Origin: Taudactylus pleione
Taxonomy: Eukaryota > Chordata > Amphibia > Anura > Myobatrachidae
Reading direction: 5' to 3'
Length of the DNA stretch: 64,000 nt
Assembly: GCA_031769625.1 (NCBI GenBank)
Contig: JAUIMM010000115.1
Span: 17,376,501 to 17,440,500 of the forward strand
Part shown: positions 43,610 to 54,689 of the stretch, in pieces
Numbering within the stretch: the first letter of the stretch is position 1
Layout of the letters: each line of letters begins with the position of its first letter
Made by a program: the position numbers and the translations under genes
Notes under the pieces: generated by a model
Seen by the model: the letters and a program-made list of their open reading frames with translations, nothing else
What the model was told of the DNA's origin: nothing
Database searches by the model: none

Positions 43610-44698
43610 AGATGGATAAACTCTTGTGTTTAGATGTTATTTATTCAGAAAAGATTGTCACTGTAATATAGGTAGGAAATATATATCGAATATATAACAA
43701 TATATAACTGCATAAGGTAAACTCTATGTAATGGAGTGAATTATATGTATTGTGTATATTAACATTGTAAGCATATAGGGTCCTCAAGGTAGACCCAGTA
43801 ACAGTGGCATGAGACTACTTAGGAAAGTGCTAGAAATGGCATGTGCAGCTAGGTAGTCTATTAGTAATGCAGGGACAGGAGAGAAGGGTTTCTGCTGCTG
43901 GCAGTTAGGGACTGGTCGCATGACTGTAGAGTGGGGATATATAGGCGCTGGGGTGACAGTTAGGTCAGTCTGCAGTTCCCCCTTGAGTGCTCAGGTTGGA
44001 TAGTCTCTCTGGTAGTGCTTGTCTATTAGCGACGGTTGGTGGCTCTTACTGTGAGCTGGGAGAAGTCAGGACCTGCTGAGCTCCGGCGGGCCACGGACTT
44101 TGTATCTGCGGAAGTGCAGCAGTGAAAAGGGGCGGCGGCCATTCCGGAAGATCCGAATGGTGGTCGTAAGCAGGCTGCCGTATCAGAAGGGTGAAGAAGC
44201 GGAGAGTCGCCTGACAGGCAGCTACAGAGGCAGTGGGCATGGCCTCCATTCTGTCTCCCTGTACATCAGCTACACAGTGTAACAGAGTTGCAGTTACAGG
44301 CAACTGTAGCCCTAGCCCACCCTTCATGATCAGCTGAGTCGCAGCACAGGACGGAGCGAGTGAGTAGATAAAGAAAAGTACACTGCCCTGCAAGCAGCAT
44401 TAAGTAACCACAGTAGTCCACTAATTGCTCTGAACTCAGAGAGAAATATATATATAGTATAGAAGCTGACACCCATACTGTGGACACTGAGTTTCAGACT
44501 AACAGGGAAAGGAAAGGATAAGACTAGAAGACTAATGCAGTCGTTGTATGGAGACAGACGCTAATTATTGGTCTTACATTATCATTTATAGAGGATTCGG
44601 GGGAGGAAAAGGTAGTTTGAGGAAGAATCACTTCAGGATTGCTTTTGGCTCTCAGCCTGCTTATATAAGAAAGAAAGACAGTATAATGTAGCTGTATA
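43610..44698. other. Unassigned intron DNA
   Basis: Moderate GC, no recognised gene or element. Confidence 0.4.
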
Positions 44699-44700
44699 TA

Positions 44701-46336
44701 CAGTCAGGTGCATAAATATTGGGACATTGACAGAATTCTCATATTTTGGCCTCTATTCACCACCACAATGGCTTTGAAGTGAAACAAACAAGATGTGCTT
44801 TAACTGCAGACTTTCAGGTTTAATTTGAGGGTAATTACATCCAAATCAGGTGAACGGTGTAGGAATTACAACGGTTTCTATATGTGCCTCCCACTTTTTA
44901 AGGGGCCAAAAGTAATGGGACAAACTAAATAATCCTAAATCTAACTTTCACTTTTTAATACTTTGTTGCATATCCTTTGCAGACAATTACAGCCTGAAGT
45001 CTGGAACGCATAGACATCACCAGACGCTGGGTTTCATCCCTGGTGATGCTCTGCCAGGCCTCAACTGCAAATGTCTTCAGTTCCTGTTTGTTCTTGGGGC
45101 ATTTTCCCTTCAGTTTTGTCTTGTGAAATGCATGCTCAATCGGATTAAAGGTCAGGGGATTGACTTGGCCATTGCATAACATTCCACTTTTTAGCCTTAA
45201 AAAACTCTTTGGTTGCTTTTGCAGTATGCTTCGGGTCATTGTCCATCTACACTGTGAAGCGCCGTCCAATGAGTTCTGAAGCACTTGACTGAATATGAGC
45301 ATATAATATTGCCCGAAACACTTCAGAATTCATTTTCCTGCTTTTGTCAGCAGTCACATCATCAATAAATATAAGGGAACCAGTTCCATTGGCAGCCATA
45401 CATGCCCACGCCATGACACTACCACCACCATGCTTCACTGATGAGGTGGTATGTTTTGGATCATAAGCAGTTCCTTTCCTTCTCCACTCTTCTCTTTCCA
45501 TCACTCTGGTACAAGTTGATCTTTGTCTCATCTGTCCATAGGATGTTGTTCCAGAACTGTAATGGCTTTTTTAGATGTTGTTTGGCAAACTCTAATCTGG
45601 TCTTCCTGTTTTTTGTGGCTCACCATTGGTTTACATCTTGTGGTGAACCCTCTATATTCACTCTTGTGAAGTCTACTCTTGATTGTTGACTTTGACACAT
45701 ATACACCTACCTCCTGGAGAGTGTTCTTGATTTGGCCAACTGTTGTGAAGGGGTTTTTCTTCACCAGGGAAATAATTCTTCTGTCATACACCACAGTTGT
45801 TTTCCGTGGTCTTCCGGGTCTTTTGGTGTTGCTGAGCTCTCTAGTGCGTTCTTTCTTTTTAAGAATGTTCCAGTTGATTTGGCCACACCTAATGTTTTTG
45901 CTATCTCTTTGATGGGTTTGTTTTTGATTTTTCAGCCTAATGATGGCTTGCTTGACTGATAGTGACAGCTCTTTGGATCTCATATTGAGAGTCGACAGCA
46001 ACTGATTCCAAATGCAAATGTCACACCTCAACTCCAGACCTTTTACCTGCTTAATTGATAATGAAATAACGAGGGAATAGCCCACACCTGTCCATGAAAT
46101 AGCTTTTGAGTTGATAGTCCCATTACTTTTGGCCCGTAAAAAGTGGGAGGCACATATAGAAACCGTTGTAATTCCTACACCGTTCTCCTGATTTGGATGT
46201 AATTACTCTCAAATTAAATCTGAAAGTCTGCAGTTAAAGCACATCTTGTTTGTTTCATTTCAAAGCCATTGTGGTGGTGAATAGAGGTCAAAATGTTAGA
46301 ATTCTGTCAATGTCCCAATATTTATGCACCTGACTG
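44701..46336 (-). mobile_element. Tc1-type transposon, both ends present, TA TSD
   Basis: Long terminal inverted repeats of over 180 bp open with CAGTCAGGTGCATAAATATT and close with its inverse at 46336; TA flanks both sides (44699-44700, 46337-46338). Inside the arms are GGGACATTGACAGAATTCT and CACCACAATGGCTTTGAA and their inverses. 1636 bp is a full Tc1 length. The transposase between is frame-shifted. Good preservation suggests moderate age. Confidence 0.93.
44955..46085 (-). pseudogene. Tc1 transposase pseudogene, nearly full length
   Basis: Piece 1 (46085-45528) has MRSKELSLSVKQAIIRLKNQ and a GRPRKTT basic hinge, then KNPFTTVGQIKNTLQEVGV. Piece 2 (45531-45247, other frame) has EEWRRKGTAYDPKHTTSSVK and GGGSVMAWACMAANGTGSL, then IDDVTADKS. 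Piece 3 (45302-44955) has NPIEHAF, KTKLKGKCPKNKQELK, WQSITRDETQRLV and the C-terminus. The acidic-triad neighbourhoods are all recognisable but spread over three frames: at least two indels lie near 45530 and 45260, and one more inside the SPDL-NPIEH box near 45150. No active enzyme. Confidence 0.9.
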
Positions 46337-46488
46337 TATAGCACTGGCTTACCTCTACTGACTTTTATATGTAATTCTTCTAAATTTGTCAGTGTATATG
46401 GATATACATTTGCAGCAATATTACTAAGGAAAACTGTGTTGAACTTTAATGGACTTTGAACTTCCTTTTGCGCTGCCAAGTGATACTA

Positions 46489-46643
46489 GGGGGTAAATTT
46501 ACTAATCTTACCAATCAGATTCTACTTAATATTTAACTAGCACCTTCTAGAAGATAATAGCTAGAATCTGATTGGTTGCTATGGGCAACATCACTTTTAA
46601 AACTCACTTCTAAAAACTCTCACTTTAGTAAATTTACCCCTAG
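46489..46643. mobile_element. GGGGTAAATTTACTAA MITE (complete, 0.15 kb)
   Basis: Ends GGGGGTAAATTTACTAA and TTAGTAAATTTACCCC with TA on both sides. Inner arms carry CCAATCAGATTCTA and TAGAATCTGATTGG. Relics of the same type occur at about 49840-50095 and 56705-56742. Confidence 0.88.
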
Positions 46644-47475
46644 GATTTATGCTCAGGTGGTTAGGACATATTAAGGAACTTTATCTGCTACATTAATGAA
46701 CTTCATAGGCAGAGACTAAAATACTGAGCAACATTTTATGTGTAAAGGTATTACATTTTATAATAGTTTATATTAGTGTAAAAGGTATTCCATTTGCATA
46801 TGGAAGTAAAATTGGTGTTATATATGTAGTGAATCTTGTATCAATATGTTTTTCCTCTGAATTTATGACATATGTAAATACAAAGTGTTACCCTACTATA
46901 AGCAGTGTGCAATACTTACCTCTAGGAATTGGAAGAGCGTCATTGAGGGAAACCTGTGGAGAAAAGTAACAGGTGGTCAATTCATTATAGTAAAGTGTTA
47001 ATTCACCAGTATTGTATGAATTACATGTCACATTAAATTCATCATATTACACCATATAACTCAAACAGGGCATTCCTAGTCTAGCCCTATAACCCCAGCT
47101 TAGGTGGAGGCACATATATTGTTAAGTATAGTATCTGGTAACCTTGGGTCTCTTTATAAGGTACGGGAGAGAGGGTTACAACAGTAATCAGGGAGACGGC
47201 TCAGACATCATCTCTGTTTATCGCGCTAGGCGGAGGTGACAGACTCTGGTGTAAGTGGGCAGCTTTCTATACATTCAGTGCTCAGATAGATCCTTCATCA
47301 GGGATTGTCCACTCTCCTATATAGAACATTTAAATACACTTATGTGAATTGCAAAAATGTAATTATTGCACTTTGATCTTCGGGACAGAAATTGTGTACA
47401 GAAAGATATATTACAGATGTGTCCACATACATCTATCCTTCAATAGCACCAAATAGCCCCAGTTAGCTCACCACT
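46644..47475. other. Unassigned intron DNA
   Basis: No gene. CCTTCATCAGGGATTG at 47291-47306 inverted reads CAATCCCTGATGAAGG, again the CTGATGA type seen at 33519. Confidence 0.4.
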
Positions 47476-47479
47476 GATT

Positions 47480-48385
47480 TTGTGACTTAGCAGTGCCAAA
47501 ACTCTAATCCTAAGGGTCTAATTTAGCCTGGATCGCAATTGCATCTGCTATTCCTGACAGAACACAGATGCTAATATATGCAGATGCAGCCACAACCTTA
47601 TCCGTGCATAGAGATGCCCACTGCTGCATTCTCATCTGCGTGCGAACACGCAGGCCAGGGGAACATCGACCACTTGCGGCTAGTCTGACCTGCTCTAATT
47701 CGGCGAGTCTCTGCACATGCAGAGAGCTCTTGTGCTGCAAGGGTGATCGCACTGGCTATATTATGGACGCCCATTAAACGGCGCCCAAATGGTAAGACAC
47801 GCCTGCGATTTTAAGACCAACCCTCCGTCACCTCTCTCAAAAGCTTGCTAGCCGTCAATCATTTCTGTGTTTTTGCTGGCTTGCGAGTGTCATCGCAATG
47901 CAATCGCACGCATGCGCTATTCTGCATGCGCACAGGATAAAAATCGCTTGGCTGTGCTGATGTTTGCAATTGCGATCCAAGCTGAATTAGGACTCTAGTG
48001 GACAAAAAGCAAACGAAGATGGAAAAATTAACAAAACTGCGGTAAAATCTAGTAAAATTGGGGGAAAAGTACATAACATAGGGTGAAAAGGCACAAGACA
48101 GGTCTGAAATGTGTAACACGCCGTCCTACATAGTTATGCTTAGTCTGTGACCTTATACCAATTGCTTTGCTACAAAAATACTAATCCAAAGTACCTAGTA
48201 GACTATAGGCAAAGTAAGGTGCACAATTGAAGAAAAGTATGCTGCATGTGTAAAAAGGCAAAAGACCGGTCTGATACGAGTGACCTGCAGATGCACCATC
48301 ATGCTTTATTTGTGACTTTATACTAATTCCTTTGTGACAAAAAAAAACCTAATCATGAGTACCTAGTGCATCATATGCGAAGTAA
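47480..48385. repeat. Tandem repeat of about 165 bp, interrupted by a MITE
   Basis: Units recognisable by GAAAAGTA, AAAAGGCAAAAGAC-GGTCTGA, GTGACCTTATACCAATT-CTTTG, CTAATC and AGTACCTAGT at about 48066-48213 and 48233-48380. A partial third copy (TGTGACTTAGCAG, CTAATCCTAAG) precedes 47514. The MITE 47514-47995 lies between the partial and full units, and the MITE at 48386 follows the last unit. Confidence 0.7.
47514..47995. mobile_element. GGGTCTAATTTAG-type MITE, copy 5
   Basis: Starts GGGTCTAATTTAGCCTGGATCGCAATTGC and ends GCAATTGCGATCC, AGCTGAATTAGGACTC. Inner GCGTGCGAACACG and CGCACGCATGCGC phrases. Belongs with 39213 and 48386. The flank CTAA/CTAG is consistent with a short TA-rich duplication. 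Confidence 0.78.
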
Positions 48386-48850
48386 GGGCCTGATTCAGCA
48401 TTGGACGCTAATGCGATCACAGCTGCGATTTCTCACGTTACATAGCTGCGAAAATATGCTAATGTCTACGTTTAAACGGTCAGGCACGCCTGTGTTTACC
48501 TAACCACCCCCGCTGCCTCCCCAAACGCTGACTACCTGACACTCACTTTGTGAATGTATCCTCTGTGTATACATACTCCCAAAGCAATCGAGACATGTGC
48601 ACAGTGCGAAATACATGCATGCTCTATGGCAAATCCACCATCGATCTAGGTAAATATCAGCAGTCTGCTGGGCTCGCAAGCCGGCCAGCCTGAGTAAGCT
48701 GAGGCTTAGCTGGCCGTCCTCCATCGTGACCATCCACCACCAAGGTCGCAGTGATGTGATCGCAAATGCAGCGGGGGTGTCATACACCTGCTGCATTTGC
48801 ATGATTGCAAGGATCAGCTTTCCAATTGCGATCCTTGCTGAATCAGGCCC
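48386..48850. mobile_element. GGGCCTGATTCAGC-type MITE, copy 6
   Basis: GGGCCTGATTCAGCATTGG and TTGCGATCC, TTGCTGAATCAGGCCC are the inverted ends. The left flank TAA and right flank TCA do not match exactly. Non-coding; the 100-codon antisense frame inside is a shadow. Confidence 0.82.
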
Positions 48851-50100
48851 TCAGTTAGTAGATTTGTATTAGGGATGACCATTGATGACTCTGCCATCGA
48901 TGGTTGATGGTTTTTTACCATCAGTAATAAACCGATGATTTGTCTATGCGCCTGTGCATTGCGGGGCTGGCATTCACCAATGGGGATCATTTGTGGCTTC
49001 CCATTGATGGTGAAAACACTCTCCATCAAACCAAGACCCCTGGATGCTATGGAGAGCAGTGCGAGGATGGAGGCGAGTATCAGATCTTTATTCCAGGTAC
49101 ATCCAAATGGATTCTACATGGGACAAGGGGACAGACCAGCTGGCAACAGCTGTGAGTGAGGTAGGTGTGTAATAAAGTTTTACTTTAGATGGTGTGTGTG
49201 TACTGTGTTTTTTTAACTATTTATTTTACAGTAGAGGTACGAGTGCTAGCCGCCTTCTGGCACTTATAGTTCCACAAGTTCAAATGGGCAGGCATGTTGG
49301 CACCTGTAGTTCCACTGTAAAATACAATAGTTTATAACTATTTAACACATTATTACCCCCGTACCCACAAGCCCAGGGGTGTGGGGAAAAGCCCGGGCTT
49401 CAGACCAAGCCTGGCGTTTTGGGAGAGGGGGGGCCCCTTTTTGGGGGGGTCCCCACCTTCCCTTAGATCCCCGGCTTGGGATGCGAATGCAGTGGCCATG
49501 GAGACCCGGTGATAGGGTCTCCTGGCTGTGGCATTGCACCCTGGTCAGTTTGGTTCCGGTGCTGGTTTTAAATAGAGGGGGGACACCTACGCAGTTTTTT
49601 TCCCCCCTTATATTTAAAACCAGGACTGGTTCCGAAATTACGGTGGAACCCTACTCTTTTTGTTCCCAGTAATTTTTGGAACCAGGACTGGCTGACCAGT
49701 CCGGGGCTGGTTATGTCTTTTTTTTTAATAAACACTTTACGTTAAGTACACATGCAGAAACATAAACAGATCACACTGATCTGTGTTTGTTTCTGGCAAA
49801 CTTGCAGCTTAGGAGGTGGAGTGTTTTAAACTTAAATTTCTCTGTGAGTTCTCGATTCTTGGTAAATTTGTAATCTTGGTAAAGTTGTATTTCTTACATG
49901 AAAAGTACTTCTGAGTTTGCCCGATGGCAAGTTGTTTCGAGTTTGCGATCTCATCCGAGTTTTATGAGTGAGAATAAAGAAATCTTTCCCAAACTCACCA
50001 GTTTGTCTTTAGTAAACTTGCGAGATGAAAAACATGCCTAAACTCACCCGAGATTGTCATCTCGACCAAACTCGAATCTTAGTAAATTTACCCCCTATAC
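48851..50100. repeat. Cluster of old repeat fragments
   Basis: 48872-49030 has short inverted phrases (ACCATTGATG, CCATCGATGG, ACCATCAGTAA) opening with ATTAGGGATG. 49240-49320 repeats the CACCTGTAGTT phrase of 790-835. 49330-49720 is G- and C-run rich with CCAGGACTGG phrases. 49840-50095 ends CTTAGTAAATTTACCCCC, the right end of a 46489-type MITE. No gene recognised. Confidence 0.4.
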
Positions 50101-50657
50101 TCAATATTTTTATAGTAGTGTCTGTATATAGATAGGTAAATAGACACACACACAGGAAGCTGTAGTTTAAGGTGTGGTTTCTCCTTGAAGAATTAAGTTA
50201 GTACAGTCCTAATCAATGTTTGTTACTAGGCATAAGTGTACCTATAATATCATTCAGTTAAATAATCGGAATAAATGTGCAATTTAGATTATGGTTTAGG
50301 TTTACTAAGGCCCTTCTGAGTTCAAATGGTTTGGATCACCTTTCTGTTGTATTTTTAAAATACTTTTGCTGTTTTGTTATGACCCTTGTTATGTAAAGGC
50401 AAAAAAGGTAATGCTGTTGAAAATACAGAATTCATTTTCTAGGATATATCCTAACGAAAGTTTGAATAAAACTGAAACGTTCACTGCAGTGTGTCCAGTA
50501 GGTGTTTATATCAATGTCCGCTGCTTTAATAAGTCCGGTGAGTGCCGCCATACACATAATCATTATTACCTCTTTATGGAGGGCACCCAGGCACGCTGCT
50601 AAGGAATGGGATTGAGTGCTGTCTACAAGCTGTTTGTGTGTATTTATGTGATATATA
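50101..50657. other. Unassigned intron DNA
   Basis: Nothing recognised. Confidence 0.4.
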
Positions 50658-50767
50658 CTAGCATCCCGCCCCTGCTTCGCACGGGAGCAATTTTGATTTT
50701 ATGGCAATAGTCCTTTTTTTTTATTTTAAGTTTAACTAAGGTCTTTAAAATTGCCTTGTAGACTGCA

Positions 50768-51080
50768 TTAGTCGTTTTTCCACCTGATATCAACACAAAA
50801 AGATTTAGTTTTGATGTGACACGCAAAAGGGCCACGTAAAAGTTGTCCACGAGGAAAACAGTCTCCACTTAGGTGAATGCCAACCACGTTAAGTGTCTGT
50901 CCCTGTGCTTTATTTATTGTCATGCCAAAGTAGACTCTCACCAGGATTTGGACTTGCTTGAATTTAAATAATAGTTTTTCACATAAATGAAATAGGAACG
51001 GTAAAAAAAGGGAAAAACTGAAATGCTGTATCAGTAAACAGGGTTTACATAAATATTTCTGGAGAAACCGGTGTGACCGG
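50768..51080 (-). pseudogene. Helitron helicase C-terminal remnant
   Basis: Frame 51124-50768 reads, after about 51000, VRVYFGMTINKAQGQTLNVV, GIHLSGDCFPRGQL and FACHIKTKSFCVDI. MTINKAQGQT is the last conserved helicase motif of the Pif1-type domain of Helitron Rep/Hel proteins. Only about the last 60-70 residues remain, and the VALSR segment normally after GQL is altered (LLRGPFA). Copies A and B keep the same remnant in worse condition. Confidence 0.85.
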
Positions 51081-51082
51081 AT

Positions 51083-53547
51083 AACCTCACTTGCTGGCCG
51101 ATCACAGATTGCGTTTTGATCCACACTGGATCTTGGGGTATCAGAGATGCCCTCTTACCGTCAGTCCCCACCTGTTACTGACTCCACCCACTGCGCCGTG
51201 GGCGTGTAACGTTGCTGCTACCACCAAACTCCCTCAATCGGCGTTTGGAACCGCTTACTGCAGTGTATGCGTCGACTAGCTGCATCCACACCTCCTGATT
51301 GGTGTCGGCTGATATCCACTGATCCCTCGCAATAGACCAGGCTCTGCACGGTAGCTGACAGAGGGCTTGAGCTTGGAGACACCTGGGCTCAATCCAGAAC
51401 AGCTAGAGAATGGAATAGCAAAAAAAAATAAAAGGATGTAGTTTGATGTTACATTACAATGGACAAACAGACTAGCATATAACCGTTATATATAACAATT
51501 GTCTAGCATATATATATATATAACACTTCAGTATAGATCTACTTAGGGAAACAAGTTACAAAGAAATGAAAAATAGAAACCAAACAAAAAAAATGCACAT
51601 ACTAACAAGTGATTGTGTAGCATTATTTCCCCCATAGGTGCTGCTACATAACAGACCTAGATGTAGAATTAGTGACAGAGAGCCGGCCATGTGAGGTCTG
51701 AGCATAATCGGAATTAAGCCATTTGGCCCATATGCGGTCAAATTTAGATTCAGCGTTTCTAGCCAAATAGGTATATTTCTCATGTGCAAATGTGGAGGAG
51801 ACTAAGGATAACCAATCACAGGGCCCGTGGATGCCATCCAAGAACGGGCAATGCAAACTTTGGCCAGCATACAGACATTCAGTACATATTGACCAGTGTG
51901 CCTATCAAGTGTTCGTCTATAATTCCAAGCGTGCAAACATTAGGAGTAAGAACAGCCCGCAGGACTCCTGTAGATGAGATATACCCTGAGTATTTTTCCC
52001 AGAACTACATAATCCGAGGACATTCCCAAAGCAAGTGCCAAAAGGTGACCAAAGGGCCATTACATTTAGGTCAATTTGAATCTAAACTTGAACAGACGAT
52101 CTGGGATTAAATAAACTCAGTGCAACAGAAATAGCTGGATTTGTTGGAAACTAATTGAGGTAGTAGCTAGTCATGGACATCCCAATGCATCCTGCCATGA
52201 ATCATCCTGTATTACACCCAGATTAACTTCCCATTTAGCTCTGAGAGCTGGCAGATCATCATGGTGGTGAGCCTGCATTACAAAGGAGTAAGCGTGGGAA
52301 ACAACGACTGGGTCCGCCTGTAATCAAACATTTTTTGACAGGGGAATCTTGAATGTTTGGGGGAGCATCGGGGAATTGGGTTGCTAGCGTATGTCTGAGT
52401 TGCAGATATCTGAAGAAATGTGACTGTGGGATGGCCAAATTCAAGTTGTAACTGACCAAAGGATTTAAGCACACCTGCAGTGTACAGCTTCCCCAAGGAG
52501 ACCACTCCCCGCCTGCCCCAACTCCCCCTGGTCTGCAATGCTAAAAGTTCAGGCAAGGCTCGAGAGCACCATAAGGGAGTAGCCGGATCCAGGCCCTGTG
52601 TCTTCAGAAGTTTTGAGACTGAGTCCCATATTCGGGCAGCTTGATTTAAGCAGAGGTAACATAGTATTAGACATATTACCACTAAGAAGTGCCTGCAGAG
52701 GAGTATGGCCTGGAGTAATTTGGGAGATCATAACAGCATGTAAGGCCTGATGGTCGGTATAATTTATCCAATGCCACAAATGTGCCAATTGAGATGCAAA
52801 ATAATACATGCGAAACTGGGGAAGTGCCAGACCCCCTTGTGTACGAGGCCTAGTAACCACATTCAATTGAATGCGAGCTCGGCGATCCACCCAGACTAGA
52901 GAGGAGATCAAACTATTTATTTGATGGAAAAGTTTTTGGGGGAGGAAAATCGGAGAATTATGGAATACATATAACAGTTTAGGTTGTAACACCATTTTGA
53001 TTAAGTTGACACGCCCTCTTTGCCCGAGCCCGTAGATAGTCCACCTGAGAAAGGTAAGTGCATTTTTACTTTAAAATTATACACATACAATCCCATTAAA
53101 TACTTATATGCTTGTGCACAGTACTTATATGCTTGTACACAGCAGCACTGGACTGCTCTCATGGCTCAGTGCTGCACACACCTTTTTATATTACATTTTA
53201 TAAATACACTTTAACTGTTTTTACACCGTGCTCAGTGCTGGGCTCTAACTATTCCAGGGCTGGGGTGCTGGGAGCTAGGCTCCCTGTCCCCAGCATTCAA
53301 GCACTCAGCGGCTGCTTAGAACCCATCCCACCGGTGCAGGGCACTGAGGGGTTAAAACATTGCTGCGGCCACTGAAGAGGGTCCGAGCCGCGGCAGCATA
53401 CAAATAAGATTACATATTTAAAAAAAAAAAAAAACACATAGCGCCTATTGTCTTTAAAAATGGCGTCGCAGCACAGGGAGGTTAACCCCTTCAGTGCCGC
53501 TGCCCCCATTAGCCACGTGTGGCCTGCCTTCGGCCACAACCGGATAA
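51083..53547 (-). mobile_element. Composite insert in Helitron C carrying an L1/Tx1-type LINE
   Basis: The sequence ACCGGATAA occurs at both junctions (about 51074-51082 and 53548-53556), a possible 8-9 bp target duplication. 51083-51545 is unrecognised GC-moderate DNA and 53050-53547 is unrecognised DNA with an A-run (53421-53435) and a short GTGTGGCCTGCCTTCGGCCACA hairpin at its right end. The middle is the LINE. Whether one or several insertions made this segment is unclear. Confidence 0.5.
51560..53045 (-). pseudogene. L1/Tx1-group LINE ORF2, C-terminal third
   Basis: Minus-strand pieces read GRVNLIKMVLQPKLLYVFHN, FHQINSLISSLVW, TQGGLALPQFRMYYFASQLA (52995-52549), then in shifted frames KWEVNLGVIQDDSW and LFLLH-VYLIPDRL, and finally a C-PFGHLL-L-L-C-like stretch near 52050-52080 and IRAKWLNSDYAQTS-like DNA. 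This order (post-RT domain and Cys-rich C-terminus) fits the L1 clade, including Tx1 elements of frogs. The RT core is missing and there are many stops and indels. Confidence 0.8.
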
Positions 53548-53735
53548 TACGTCTCAATCTCTACATGGTATAAAATAAAGTCCATAATTAACGGTTTAGG
53601 CAGCGTAAGCCAAGAAAGTGCTTGGATGTTCGCTTTTTCATTGACTTGCTTCACTGAAGTCGTCACTGCTCAGCTCCCTTTTGTCATACATTGATGTTTT
53701 ATACACCTAAACCTTCCACGACAAATGCTTTATAG

Positions 53736-54616
53736 CAGGGGTGGCCAGACTTTTTTGTGACCTGAAATCTACTTTTTGTTCACTTACCGTTGATCTGCCA
53801 GCGTCAATGTGTTGAAACTTCATGCAAAATGTATGTATGAGATGACTTGCACTGCATGGCGTCAGCAGGCTTTGACGGCAATAATAATGGCACCAAATGA
53901 CCAACAATAATAACGCGCACATTTAAAATTACAGTAACATTAAGAAAGACATTAAATAACAGCACCAATAATAACGGTCACATTTAAAAAAGCATTAATA
54001 ATGACATCAAATAACTGCACTAATAATAACGCGCACATTTGAAATTGGCATTTATAGTAACAGCATCAATAATAAAGCACACATTTAAAAAATGCTTTAA
54101 TAATAATGACATTAATTAACACCAATAATAATGTCCACATTACAAAAAAGCATTAATAATGAACACAATGTAGTCATGATTATTAACTATTAAGGTTATT
54201 TTTCGATAGATTCCCCCCCTGTGCAGTCCCCCCTCTGTGCAGAACCTCCCCTGTGCAGAATACTCCATCCACCTCCCCACATCCCCCTCCCCTTGCATAA
54301 CAGCCCCCTCCCCCTGTGCAGAAACCCATCCCACACACCCCTGTGCACCATGACCCAGAGATCATAATTTACCTGACAAGTGGTCGCTGGGCAGGCTGCT
54401 TCTCAATCCTGCTGTCACACTGTCAGGGATCCTGCAGGCTGCTTCCCGCCGCTGCTGACTGGATCAAACTGGCACACATACTTCTCACATCATGAGAAGC
54501 ATGATGTCACCCGCGCATTGCGTCACTGGGAGGCCTCTGAATCGATCAGCGTCTAATTACAGATTGTAATGAAGTTGGTTGTGATCTACCGGCGGGCTAC
54601 GTTTTGACCAGGTCGG
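53736..54616 (+). mobile_element. hAT element inserted in Helitron copy C
   Basis: Left end CAGGGGTGGCCAGACTTTTT; right end GTTTTGACCAGGTCGG, inverted CCGACCTGGTCAAAAC. CTTTATAG (53728-53735) and CTCTATAG (54617-54624) flank it; Helitron copies A and B read CTTTATAG and CTCTATAG once at this place. The interior at 53880-54170 repeats AATAATAAC-GC-CACATTTAAAA units of about 50-60 bp. No transposase. Confidence 0.88.
53880..54170 (+). repeat. Degenerate tandem repeat AATAATAACGCGCACATTTAAAA-like
   Basis: Five or six irregular units of roughly 45-60 bp built from CAATAATAA, CGCACATTT and CATTAATAATGACA phrases, within the hAT element. Confidence 0.8.
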
Positions 54617-54689
54617 CTCTATAGAATAGTGAAAACTGTGTCAAGATCCGTCCAGTGGTTCTCGAGATTATCCCGAACAAGTAGATATG

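Larger units (their letters stand above)
50658..54685 (-). mobile_element. Helitron derivative, copy C, split by two insertions
   Basis: The minus-strand start A|TCTACTTGTTCGGG is at 54685 and the end GGGCGGGATGCTAG|T is at 50658, with a GC-rich hairpin (CCCGTGCGAAGC / GGGGCGGG region) just before CTAG. The homologous parts are 50658-51082, 53548-53735 and 54617-54685. Between them lie a 2.5-kb segment containing an L1-type LINE and a hAT element. Copies A and B give the uninterrupted order. Confidence 0.82.
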
